Under the pieces are notes generated by a model. That model did not search any database, was not told the DNA's origin, and was given only the letters and a program-made list of their open reading frames with translations. From Paracoccaceae bacterium (GTDB lineage Bacteria > Pseudomonadota > Alphaproteobacteria > Rhizobiales > Stappiaceae), in the NCBI GenBank assembly GCA_002709505.1, contig PARB01000069.1, forward strand, positions 1 to 37,315: a stretch of DNA of 37,315 bases. Direction: 5' to 3'. Of the stretch, positions 8,868 through 16,558 are shown piece by piece. Position numbers and translations under genes: made by a program. Positions within the stretch are counted from its first letter, which is position 1; every line of letters begins with the position of its first letter.

Positions 8868-8972
8868 CTTGTTCGCATGCGGACTTCGCCGGATGAGAAG
8901 TGCAGGCGCGCCTTGTCAGAGAGCCTTCCTGGGTGTCCGTCTCCAGGTGAATGATGATCGGGACTTTGAACC

Positions 8973-10277
8973 ATGAAACACATTCAGCCTCCGCTTTCGG
9001 ATTCGAAGGTCGTCGCCGTGACCGGCCTGGAATCCGAGGTACGCTCCTATTGTCGCAGCTTTCCCGCGACCTTCGCCCGGGCCGCCGGCAGCATTCTCGA
9101 GACCGACGGGGGCGAGCGATATCTGGATTTTCTCGCCGGGTGCGGCGCGCTCAACTACGGGCACAACAACCCGCTGCTGCGACACCGCCTGACCCGCTAC
9201 CTAGAAGACGATGGCATCTCCATGTCGCTCGACATGGAAACGGTGTCGAAAGCGGCCTTCATGGATCTGTTTCGCCTCAGGATCATGATCCCGCGAAACC
9301 TCGACTACAAGCTTCAGTTTCCCGGACCGACGGGCGCGAATGCGGTCGAGGCGGCCGTCAAGCTGGCGCGCAAGGTCACCGGTCGCACCAATGTCATTGC
9401 CTTTACCAACGCTTTCCACGGCTGCACGCAGGGCGCGCTGTCGCTGACCGCAAACGCCCACCATCGCTCGAGTTCCTCGGCACTTCTCAACCAGGTGACC
9501 CGTCTGCCCTATGACGGCTACCTCGGCGCGGAGGTCGATACAGCCGATATTCTTGAAAAACTCCTGGCGGACGGATCGTCCGGGGTCGACACGCCGGCGG
9601 CCATCATCCTCGAGACGGTGCAGGGCGAGGGCGGGTTGAACCGTGCCAGCGCCGCGTGGTTGCGCCGCATCCGCCGCATCGCCTCGGATCATGGCGTGCT
9701 CTTGATCGTCGACGATATCCAGGCCGGCTGCGGTCGGCTTGGAACCTTCTTTTCCTTCGAGCATGCGGGCCTTCAGCCGGACATCGTCGTGCTGTCGAAA
9801 TCGCTTTCCGGTTTCGGGCAGCCTTTGGCCATGCTCATGATCGCGCCGCAATGGGATGCCTGGAAGCCGGGCGAGCACAACGGTACCTTTCGAGGCAACA
9901 ACCTCGCTTTCGTGACGGCGGCCGCCACCCTGGAGGCCTATTGGTCCGACGCTTTGTTCGCGTTGGAGGTTGTGCGCAAGGCGGGCCTTGTCACACATGC
10001 GCTCGATGCCATGGCCGCCGAATACGGCGGCATGCGCAAGGGAGCCGGCATGATGCAGGGTCTCGACGTGGGCGACGGCGAACGGGCGGCGCAGATCCGC
10101 GAGCTTTGCTTCCACAACCGCCTGATCCTGGAAACCTGCGGGCCGGACGAGACGGTCGTGAAGCTCCTTCCCCCGCTCACCATCGACGACGGCGACCTTT
10201 CCCACGGGCTTGCGGTTCTCAAACGCTGCGTCGCAGCGACCTGCGCGGGACCCGCGCGCCTGGCAAGCATCCATTGA
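8973..10277 (+). CDS. EctB-like class III aminotransferase (diaminobutyrate type)
   Basis: This 434-residue PLP enzyme has Asp247 in VDDIQAGCGRLG and the Schiff-base Lys276 in LSKSLSGFGQP. The following WKPGEHNGTFRGNN is a hallmark of EctB, diaminobutyrate--2-oxoglutarate aminotransferase, which makes L-2,4-diaminobutyrate from aspartate semialdehyde with an amino donor. EctB normally sits with ectA and ectC for ectoine, but neither is present here. Diaminobutyrate or a close diamine is therefore a more likely building block for another product. It is the first gene of a plus-strand operon behind lux box A. The oxygenase follows after 17 nt. Substrate assignment by motif is good but not certain. 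Confidence 0.86.
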   Translation: MKHIQPPLSDSKVVAVTGLESEVRSYCRSFPATFARAAGSILETDGGERYLDFLAGCGALNYGHNNPLLRHRLTRYLEDDGISMSLDMETVSKAAFMDLFRLRIMIPRNLDYKLQFPGPTGANAVEAAVKLARKVTGRTNVIAFTNAFHGCTQGALSLTANAHHRSSSSALLNQVTRLPYDGYLGAEVDTADILEKLLADGSSGVDTPAAIILETVQGEGGLNRASAAWLRRIRRIASDHGVLLIVDDIQAGCGRLGTFFSFEHAGLQPDIVVLSKSLSGFGQPLAMLMIAPQWDAWKPGEHNGTFRGNNLAFVTAAATLEAYWSDALFALEVVRKAGLVTHALDAMAAEYGGMRKGAGMMQGLDVGDGERAAQIRELCFHNRLILETCGPDETVVKLLPPLTIDDGDLSHGLAVLKRCVAATCAGPARLASIH

Positions 10278-10294
10278 ACAGCGGAGGACATTTC

Positions 10295-11041
10295 ATGACT
10301 TATCAAGGCGATATTGATCCGCTCGTGCCCCTTCGCGACAGGATCACCCGTTACAGCGAGGCGGAGGTCTCGGGTTTCAGGGCCGATTTTCTCGCAAACG
10401 GCTTCGTGCGCATCCCGCAATTCCTGCCGTCCGCGCTGCATCGCGCGATCACGCGGGAATGCGAGACAATCAGCTCGACCAGCGGGCGCAACAAGCAGCT
10501 GACCATGAAGAGCACCGGCGACACGCCGCGCCGGATGCGCACCGTCGGCCAGCATATCCTTCGGGAAAAGAGCCTCTTCATCCCCCGGATTTATGCCTGC
10601 GAGGCGGTGCGCGGGTTTCTGACTGCGATTACCGGAGAGACGGTCCACCGCGTCCCCTGGCCCCCGGAGGAATATGTGCTCAGCAACCTCTTTCGCGACG
10701 GCGACACCCACGGCTGGCACTGGGACGACTACTCCTTTGCCTTCGTCCTCTATCTCAAGGCGCCGGACGTCGCCCAGGGCGGCTTCCTGCAGCTGTGTGG
10801 CGGTGGAAGCTGGGACAAGGAAAGTCCGAAGGTCAACGAAACGCTCCTGAGCGGGGCGATCCACACGCACCGCTGCGACGCGGCGGACGCCTATCTCCTG
10901 AATGCCCAGAAATACCTTCACCGCGTCACGCCGATCGCCCGCGGCGGCGAGCGGCTGATCGTCAACATGACCTGGGCGAACGGTCGCGACCTGGCGGCGG
11001 AGATGACGCACGAAACCAACGATGTGCTGTTCGCCAGCTGA
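10295..11041 (+). CDS. Fe(II)/2-oxoglutarate-dependent oxygenase, HxD type
   Basis: The 248-residue cytosolic protein has a compact 2-oxoglutarate oxygenase core. The proposed iron ligands are His142 and Asp144 in GWHWDDYSFAF and His209 in YLHRVTPIARGGER, with Arg220 placed to bind 2-oxoglutarate. The size, the HWD context and the LNAQKYLHRV segment resemble the family of small enzymes that act on free amino acids, which includes the radical halogenase BesD. Halogenases of that family replace the Asp with Gly, while here the Asp is present, so hydroxylation or desaturation is more likely. GGAGGA lies 6 nt before the ATG; the longer upstream frame overlaps the aminotransferase. Its position after an EctB-like gene suggests diaminobutyrate or a relative as substrate (inference). 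Confidence 0.83.
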   Translation: MTYQGDIDPLVPLRDRITRYSEAEVSGFRADFLANGFVRIPQFLPSALHRAITRECETISSTSGRNKQLTMKSTGDTPRRMRTVGQHILREKSLFIPRIYACEAVRGFLTAITGETVHRVPWPPEEYVLSNLFRDGDTHGWHWDDYSFAFVLYLKAPDVAQGGFLQLCGGGSWDKESPKVNETLLSGAIHTHRCDAADAYLLNAQKYLHRVTPIARGGERLIVNMTWANGRDLAAEMTHETNDVLFAS

Positions 11042-11060
11042 GGTCGGGAGGGCTCACGAG

Positions 11061-12182
11061 ATGACGTCGACCTATCTGTCTCCCGCCCGCGAGGAGCTGG
11101 CGCACCGATTGCCGCCGGGGGCCCAGTCTTTCGTGACCTGGCTCAGCGGCATTCGCGGCTCGCGCGATCCGGCCGCTCGGCTGCTGTCGCCGGTGGAGGT
11201 CGTCGGGATCGGCGTCGCCTCGATTCTTGTCGGCTTCGCCCTGATCGGGCTTGCGCTCTCTCTTGGGGGGATCGGCGGCGGCCTGGTCTACACGCTCGGC
11301 TTTTGTTTCGTCTCAGGCGGAATGCGACGCCTGGACGTTCTCGTCATCCACCAGACGCTTCACTACAAGGTGCTGGAGACGCCCCTTGCCAATCATGTGC
11401 TGGGGGAGGTTCTGACAACGCTGCTCCTGCGAACGCCGTTTCGCGAGAATCAGAAATCCCATCTGATGCACCACCGGGCGCCGTGCTTTGAGGACGACGC
11501 GGATGTCCTGTTCCTGCGCAACGCAGGGCTGGGGCTGGAGGCAAGTCGCGGCCGGCTGTGCCGCCGCATCGTCCTGATCTGTCTGTCGCCGGTGTTTCAC
11601 ATGCGGTTCCTGGCCGAAAGGCTCAAGGCGAATTTCATCGATGCGCGTCCGCTCTATCGGCTCGCATTGTCCTGGGCCTATCTCGCCGCTCTGGCGCTAC
11701 CGGGGGTTTTCCTCGGGTCCGCCTATTATCTTGCGCTCGGGCTCTTCTGGCTGCTGCCGCTGACGATCGGCTTCCAGATTTCCAACTTCCTCTACACGGC
11801 CAGCAAGCACCGGTGGTGGGCGTTTTCCAATCAGGCCATCCGCGACCGGGAGAAGAAGGACTTCCTGAGTTTCACCCGCGTGTGCTGTGGCAAGGCGCCG
11901 GAGCGAGACACGCGCGTTGCCTGGACCCTGTGGTGGCTGAGGGCGGTGTCGATCCATCTGCCCGCGCGGTTGTTCGTTGTCGTCGGCGATACGGTGCACC
12001 ACGACCTGCACCACATTGCCCCCAATTGCGACTGGCCGAATTCCTCGGCCGAACGTCCTGGATATGTCGGCCGGACGCCGGACCGGTTTTCGGAAGTCTG
12101 GGGCGGGCTCCCGGCGCATTTGAGTGAATGCAACCTTCGGGAAAATTCCGTTCGCGCGACCGACAGGACCGTGACGGCGTGA
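11061..12182 (+). CDS. Membrane fatty-acid-desaturase-type di-iron protein
   Basis: The 373-residue integral membrane protein has the three histidine boxes of the desaturase/hydroxylase superfamily: HQTLH (97-101), HLMHH (134-138) and HHDLHH (313-318). An additional His250 lies in TASKHRWW. Hydrophobic pairs at about 45-90 and 200-245 would place the His clusters on the cytoplasmic side. Members use O2 and an electron donor to desaturate or hydroxylate an acyl chain or small molecule. The substrate here is unknown: it could be an acyl chain in the product, the acyl group of the signal, or a polar metabolite. GGGAGGG lies about 10 nt before this ATG. It is 19 nt downstream of the 2-oxoglutarate oxygenase gene, in the same operon. 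Confidence 0.85.
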   Translation: MTSTYLSPAREELAHRLPPGAQSFVTWLSGIRGSRDPAARLLSPVEVVGIGVASILVGFALIGLALSLGGIGGGLVYTLGFCFVSGGMRRLDVLVIHQTLHYKVLETPLANHVLGEVLTTLLLRTPFRENQKSHLMHHRAPCFEDDADVLFLRNAGLGLEASRGRLCRRIVLICLSPVFHMRFLAERLKANFIDARPLYRLALSWAYLAALALPGVFLGSAYYLALGLFWLLPLTIGFQISNFLYTASKHRWWAFSNQAIRDREKKDFLSFTRVCCGKAPERDTRVAWTLWWLRAVSIHLPARLFVVVGDTVHHDLHHIAPNCDWPNSSAERPGYVGRTPDRFSEVWGGLPAHLSECNLRENSVRATDRTVTA

Positions 12183-12247
12183 CGGGGCGTCCCTTGACAC
12201 CTGGAGCCGGGATCGTCCCGCCTCTCACCTTCCGGGAAGGATAATCC

Positions 12248-13570
12248 ATGACCCATACTGTGGTGGTTGTCGACAAAACGGGACGCGGACACAGCATCTG
12301 TGCGGCCCTCGTTGCCAATTCCAGGACGGTGAAGGTCCATTACCTTCCAGGGACCGGCGGGGTTCTCGGCGAAAGGATCGCGTGCGCGCCGCGGATCGAT
12401 GATTTCCGCTCGGTCATTGCCGCCTGCGAGGACTTGCGGCCGGACCTTGTGTTCGTCTCGCACATCGAAGCGCTCGACGACGGGATTGCCGATGAGTTGA
12501 GGCAGCGCGGCTTTCGCGTCTTCGGCGCGTCGAGGAAGGCCGCCCGGCTCGAAAGCAGCAAGTGGTTCTGCAAGGAGGTCTGCCGGGAAAACGGCGTGCC
12601 GACGCCGCGGGCACGCCTGTTTGAGGATCGGGCTTCGCTGGGCGCCTTCCTGTCCGACCCGTCCAATCTGCCGAAGATGGTCAAGGTCGACTGGTTGACG
12701 CGCAACGGCAATGGCGCGATCCCGGTGCCGGCCGGGACCCGGCCGCAGGACGTGCTTGCGCAGATCGACGCGGTGATCGCGCAAAATCCCGGGGCGCCCT
12801 TCAAGGTGGTCGCCGAGGACTACCTGCCCGGCGTCGATTATTCGGCGCATTACTTCGTCCAGGGTCGAAGCATCGTCGAGTTGCCGTCCGCCCAGGACTT
12901 CAAGAAAAGCCATGACGCCGACGGCGGTGCCAATTGCGACGGCATGGGCAGCCTCTCGCCCCACATGATGGATTCGCCGGCGCTGAACCAGACGATTGCC
13001 AACAGCATTCTCAAGCCGGTTCTCAAGGGACTGCGCGCGCGCGGCATATCCTACAGCGGGCCGATCTATCTTGGTCTTCGGATCGACGCGGACGGGCGCC
13101 CCCATCTTCTGGAAATCAACACCCGGCTTGGGGATTCGGAAAGCCAGACCATTTTTCCCCGTGTGGACGAGGACCTGTTCGCGCTTTTGATGCGCATGAC
13201 CTCGGGCGAACGCGTCGAGCGCCGGCTGAAGGTCAAGCCCCGCTCCTGCGTCACCATCACCCTTTCGGCGGGAGCGAAATCCGCCCTGAAGGACCAGGCG
13301 GAGCTCGACCGGGACACGGACTGGCCGTTCCGCGATATCGGAAGCGGCGAGATCGTGAGGTTCTTCCCGGCTCTGCTGGCGGAGAAAGCCATGGTGTTCT
13401 GGGCGGGGGTCGAGCAGTCCGCCGACAACAGCCTGCGGACCCGCGCCGGCCGCGTTGCCCATATTTCCGCGCTCGGCGGCAGCATCCGCGAAGCCCGCGA
13501 CCGCGTCTACGCCTCGATCCAATCCGTGTGCTTTCAGGGCAAACGGTGGCGCACTGACATCGGCGCATGA
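12248..13570 (+). CDS. PurD-like ATP-grasp ligase
   Basis: The 440-residue protein aligns along its length with phosphoribosylamine--glycine ligase (PurD). Shared marks are an SKWFCKEVCRENGVPTP segment, a phosphate-loop-like region near VDWLTRNGNGA, and SAQDFKKSHDADGG leading to MGSLSP. ISYSGPIYLGLRIDADG and the metal-binding LLEINTRLGDSESQ also match. PurD couples ATP to an amide between an amine and a carboxylate. The N-terminus differs from true PurD (DKTGRGHS instead of the GGREH motif), so the amine partner is probably changed. It is the last gene of the lux box A operon; GAAGGA lies 6 nt upstream. It is more likely a specialised paralog than the housekeeping enzyme, given its neighbours. 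Confidence 0.82.
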   Translation: MTHTVVVVDKTGRGHSICAALVANSRTVKVHYLPGTGGVLGERIACAPRIDDFRSVIAACEDLRPDLVFVSHIEALDDGIADELRQRGFRVFGASRKAARLESSKWFCKEVCRENGVPTPRARLFEDRASLGAFLSDPSNLPKMVKVDWLTRNGNGAIPVPAGTRPQDVLAQIDAVIAQNPGAPFKVVAEDYLPGVDYSAHYFVQGRSIVELPSAQDFKKSHDADGGANCDGMGSLSPHMMDSPALNQTIANSILKPVLKGLRARGISYSGPIYLGLRIDADGRPHLLEINTRLGDSESQTIFPRVDEDLFALLMRMTSGERVERRLKVKPRSCVTITLSAGAKSALKDQAELDRDTDWPFRDIGSGEIVRFFPALLAEKAMVFWAGVEQSADNSLRTRAGRVAHISALGGSIREARDRVYASIQSVCFQGKRWRTDIGA

Positions 13571-13589
13571 CGTTTGGGACGGCATCGCG

Positions 13590-13619
13590 GACCCCGATCG
13601 GCCTGCGGCCGGTCGGGTC
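13590..13619. terminator. Hairpin between convergent genes (candidate bidirectional terminator)
   Basis: GACCCCGATCGGCC (13590-13603) faces GGCCGGTCGGGTC (13607-13619) over a 3-nt loop, a strong stem with one bulge and one G-T pair. It lies between the convergent ATP-grasp gene and flavin oxidase gene. No good T run follows on either strand, so termination is only probable. Confidence 0.5.
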
Positions 13620-13655
13620 TTCCCGCTGTTCGGACCGTTGATGGCGCGCCACGCC

Positions 13656-14924
13656 CTAGAAGGTCGGCCCCTGGGCGATCGGTGTGCGGTCGAAGAAGCG
13701 GTTGAACCGAAATCGTGACAGGTCGTGCGGCTGTGCGCGGTCGCCGGCCCAGTGTCCGACGACGCGCGCGACCGCCGGCGCGATGCCGAAGCCGTGGCCG
13801 CTGAAGCCCGTGGCGACAAAGACCGACCCGCCTGCATGGGGCGTGTCGAGGACCGGCAGGAAGTCCGGCAGGAGATCGATGGATCCGGCCCAGCACCGCC
13901 GGACGCGGGCGTTTGCGCCGATCAAGCCGCGCTGACGCGCGGCGCTCATGCTGTCGCGCACGACCTTGCGGGACGGGGCGGGGTTGACGTCGCTGCCGTC
14001 ACCGCCAACGTTCCTTCGGGGCAACGCCAGCCGCGCCATTTGCAGGCAGCTTCGCAGCGAGCGCGCATAGTGGCCGAGATGACGCAAGGTCTGCGGTCCG
14101 ACCCGGTGCACGAAGCCCTTGCACAGGCTGAGGCCGACATGGCCTTGCGCCGTGCGATAGAAGGCTAGGACCCCGTCCGTTCCCGATCCTCGCCACAGGT
14201 TTGACGGATCAAAGACTTCGGTCACGGTCGATTCCACGCACAATTGCGGCAGGCGGGCTGCGGAGCCGGCGGCAAGGCCTGCCGATCCCGCGCCCGACGC
14301 GATGACGACGCGTTCCGCAGTGAGGTCTCCCAGGTCCGTCTCGATCCGGACGCGGCCGTCGCCACCGGGATCTATTGCGCGAACGGCACAGGTCTCGAAG
14401 ATGCGCCCGCCTTTTTCCAGAACCGCGTTGGCGATCGCGGGCGCGGCGAAGGCGGGCGCGACCCGCCCGTCGCCTGGCGTGCGCAATCCGTATCGCCAGC
14501 GTTGTTCGGGCAGGGGGTAAAGCTGCGAGATCCGCCTGCGGTCGAGCCGCTCGGGCCGAACGCCATGTGCCTCGAGCGCTGCGGCGAAGGTCTCGTATCG
14601 CTGCGCATCCGACCGGTGAAGGCCGAGATAGTTGATGCCGGTCTCCTCGAAGGCGAGCGCGGCGGAGCCGCATCGCTCGCCCAGCTCTTTCCAGAGCCTG
14701 CAGGCCTCCACCATCAGCGGCAGCTCGGCCGGATCGCGTCCCTGCTGCCGGATCCAGCCCAGATTGCGACCGGATTGGGCCCAGCCGACCCGGTCTTTCT
14801 CGAGGCACACCACCCGGTGGCCGCGCTCGACCAGTTCGAGGGCGCAGAGGATCCCGACAATGCCGGCGCCGACGATACAGACTTCGGTGCTGGACGGGAG
14901 GGTCGGGTGCTGGGAACGGTGCAT
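13656..14924 (-). CDS. DadA/ThiO-like FAD-dependent amine or amino-acid oxidase
   Basis: The 422-residue DAO-family flavoprotein begins with a Rossmann FAD motif (CIVGAGIVGILCALELVERGH, about residues 16-36). It continues through ESGIN-like EETGINYLG, the middle RVVIASGAGSAGLAAG segment and the C-terminal GFSGHGFGIAPAVARVV, which contacts FAD. Such enzymes oxidise secondary or primary amines or D-amino acids to imines. The substrate is unknown. AAGGAGA lies about 7 nt before the ATG. It is 178 nt downstream of luxI on the same strand, and no terminator is seen between them, so it is probably quorum controlled with luxI. It is not ThiO, which is encoded separately at 27292. Confidence 0.84.
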   Translation of the reverse strand: MHRSQHPTLPSSTEVCIVGAGIVGILCALELVERGHRVVCLEKDRVGWAQSGRNLGWIRQQGRDPAELPLMVEACRLWKELGERCGSAALAFEETGINYLGLHRSDAQRYETFAAALEAHGVRPERLDRRRISQLYPLPEQRWRYGLRTPGDGRVAPAFAAPAIANAVLEKGGRIFETCAVRAIDPGGDGRVRIETDLGDLTAERVVIASGAGSAGLAAGSAARLPQLCVESTVTEVFDPSNLWRGSGTDGVLAFYRTAQGHVGLSLCKGFVHRVGPQTLRHLGHYARSLRSCLQMARLALPRRNVGGDGSDVNPAPSRKVVRDSMSAARQRGLIGANARVRRCWAGSIDLLPDFLPVLDTPHAGGSVFVATGFSGHGFGIAPAVARVVGHWAGDRAQPHDLSRFRFNRFFDRTPIAQGPTF

Positions 14925-15102
14925 TGCCTGTCTCCTTGCGCGGGTGGTCTTGTGCGGCGCGCATGCCGTGCGGCGCGCGCGGCTGCGCCCGCCAGCCCGG
15001 AACGCCGACGCGCCGGGGGCGGGCGCAGGGCCCGCTCCCCGGGCTGTCGTCTCGACGGTGTCGTCCGCCTGCCGGCGGCTTCGCCATCCGGTCGGTCGCC
15101 GG

Positions 15103-15660
15103 TCAGTTGACCTGCGGGATGTCGGCCGGATGAAGCCTGAGAGCCACCGACCGAACCCCGCCGACCAGGGTCGTCCTGCCGTCGCCGAACCGCTGGAGGC
15201 GGACGCCGTGCCGGCGCAGCAGCCGTTCGATGGCGGTCGTGGTCACGAAGACGAACGCGTTGACGCGGTGGTCGCTGGCGTAGCGGCGCAACTCCTGCAG
15301 GATCAGCGACATGACCCCTCCGCGCAGCGACGGGCAGGCGGTTGCCGCGAGACGGCTGATCTCGATCACGGCGGGATCCGGCAGATAGTCTTCCCCGCGC
15401 AACAGGCCGGGAAACACCTCCGACAACATTGTCGGGCGCGTGGTCGGAATGAGCCGGCACGAGCAAATCAGCGTGTCTTGGTGCCTGACGACGAGATAGT
15501 CGCAGTCGGCATTGTCGAAAGCATCGAACTCAAGTCCGCCAGAGCACAGGACATCCCATCCGAGGCGGTCGAAGAAAACATCCTTGCGAATGCGATAAAT
15601 TTTTTCGAGGTCCTTTTTGTCGCATGAAGTATTTTTGAAATATTCTGCCTTTGTAAACAT
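15103..15660 (-). CDS. LuxI-family N-acyl-homoserine lactone synthase
   Basis: The 185-residue protein has the LuxI invariant residues. These are Arg25, Phe29 and Trp35 in YRIRKDVFFDRLGWDV; Glu44, Asp46 and Asp49 in LEFDAFDNAD; Arg69 in CRLIPTTRP; Phe83 in LSEVFPG; and Glu100 and Arg103 in IEISRLAA. LuxI proteins join the acyl chain of acyl-ACP or acyl-CoA to S-adenosylmethionine and release an acyl-homoserine lactone. The chain length or type cannot be read from sequence. The ATG at 15660 has GGGAGGGG about 10 nt upstream; the open frame continues to 15741 but the extra residues are not family-like. Lux box B lies about 94 nt upstream, which predicts positive feedback. The first third is AT-richer than the surroundings. 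Confidence 0.93.
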   Translation of the reverse strand: MFTKAEYFKNTSCDKKDLEKIYRIRKDVFFDRLGWDVLCSGGLEFDAFDNADCDYLVVRHQDTLICSCRLIPTTRPTMLSEVFPGLLRGEDYLPDPAVIEISRLAATACPSLRGGVMSLILQELRRYASDHRVNAFVFVTTTAIERLLRRHGVRLQRFGDGRTTLVGGVRSVALRLHPADIPQVN

Positions 15661-15753
15661 TAATCCATCCCCTCCCGATAAAGTGACGGGATAATTCTTA
15701 GATATACTGCATTCTCCATCAACTGACTGATCCGACAGCATGGTCCTCCCGGA

Positions 15754-15773
15754 ACCTGTTGGTTCCTACAGCA
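15754..15773. promoter_or_regulatory. Lux box B between luxI and the hisG-like operon
   Basis: ACCTGTTGGTTCCTACAGCA has a perfect CTG-N10-CAG form. Its reverse complement shares 16 of 20 bases with lux box A. In the plus direction TAGGAT (15795-15800) starts 31.5 nt from the box centre, so the promoter of the hisG-like operon would start near 15807 with the box at about -42.5, the classical LuxR activation position. In the minus direction it lies about 94 nt before the luxI start, but the -10 there is less clear (GGATCA at the corresponding place). Confidence 0.82.
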
Positions 15774-15855
15774 GAGCCCGGCAGGCCGGGTGCGTAGGAT
15801 GGTCATCACAATTGACCCAATGCCACGAAGCGGAACGGACGGGGGGAACAGCTTC

Positions 15856-16542
15856 ATGAAAACCGACAAGCTGATTCTGGGCGTGCCGAAAGGGCGTGTC
15901 ATGAACGACACGAGGCGGCTCTTCGATCGCAGCGGGATCGACCTGTCGATCTCGCGAAAGGACGAAAGGGCGATTTTCGCGGACACCAGCCGGGCCGATC
16001 TGACCCTGTGTCCGGTGCGGTCCTCCGATATTCCTCTCCTGCTGGAGGAAGGGGTCCTGGACATCGCGGTGCTTGGCGGCGATGTGATCGCGGAGGCGGC
16101 AAACCTGTCCTTCGGCAGCAAGCGCGATCTGGACATTTGCAAGTGTCGGCTGTCGGTGATCGGCCTTCCCGGCGCATTCGTCAGCCGGACCTACATTCGT
16201 CGGCCGCGTGTGGCGACGAAATATCCGCGGATCGCGCGCGAATACTTCGAACGGCAAGGCTGTGCCCCCGACATCGTCAAGATGTATGGATCCGTCGAAC
16301 TGGCGCTGCTCGCCGGCATGGCGCATTTCGTGGTCGATATCGTCGATACCGGAGCAACGATCGCCCGCAACAATCTGCGCGAGCTCGAGGTCATCCAGAA
16401 GACCGGCGCGATCGCCTTGATCAGTCATCGCACGACGGGTGCCAGGCGGCAGCGATGCCACGACCTCTTAAGCCACATCCTCGACGCCCCGCATTCCCTT
16501 CGTCGGTCTGCGCCGGCGATGAGCGAAGAAGCCATTCTCTAG
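15856..16542 (+). CDS. HisG-like phosphoribosyltransferase (short form)
   Basis: The 228-residue product is a clear homolog of ATP phosphoribosyltransferase, which joins PRPP to N1 of ATP in histidine synthesis. Visible family blocks are LGVPKGR (8-14), LGGDVIAE (73-80), KCRLSVIGLP, ATKYPRIAREYF (120-131), MYGSVELALLAG (143-154) and the PRPP loop DIVDTGATIARNNL (161-174). The loop carries Ala where HisG usually has Arg or another polar residue. It is the short type that in primary metabolism needs HisZ, yet no hisZ or other his gene is nearby. The ATG is preceded by GGGGGGAA; an alternative ATG exists at 15799. It is first behind lux box B, with the gcvT-like gene 16 nt downstream. A specialised substrate is likely (inference). 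Confidence 0.83.
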   Translation: MKTDKLILGVPKGRVMNDTRRLFDRSGIDLSISRKDERAIFADTSRADLTLCPVRSSDIPLLLEEGVLDIAVLGGDVIAEAANLSFGSKRDLDICKCRLSVIGLPGAFVSRTYIRRPRVATKYPRIAREYFERQGCAPDIVKMYGSVELALLAGMAHFVVDIVDTGATIARNNLRELEVIQKTGAIALISHRTTGARRQRCHDLLSHILDAPHSLRRSAPAMSEEAIL

Positions 16543-16558
16543 GACCGGGAGACCTCCG

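Larger units (their letters stand above)
8490..8972 (+). other. Intergenic region and leader between tRNA-Arg and the quorum-sensing operon
   Basis: This 483-bp stretch has no convincing gene. The first 200 bp are GC-rich. From about 8740 to 8900 it becomes clearly AT-richer than the surroundings, with runs such as TTTTT and TTTTTT. It holds the lux box at 8706-8725, a possible -10 element TATTCA at 8747-8752, and a hairpin followed by T6 at 8822-8867. No integrase or tRNA-end repeat is visible. Confidence 0.6.

Noticed and set aside
10295..11041. Calling the 2-oxoglutarate oxygenase a halogenase
   Set aside because: The HxD Asp is present (His142-Trp-Asp144); halogenases of this type have Gly or Ala there.
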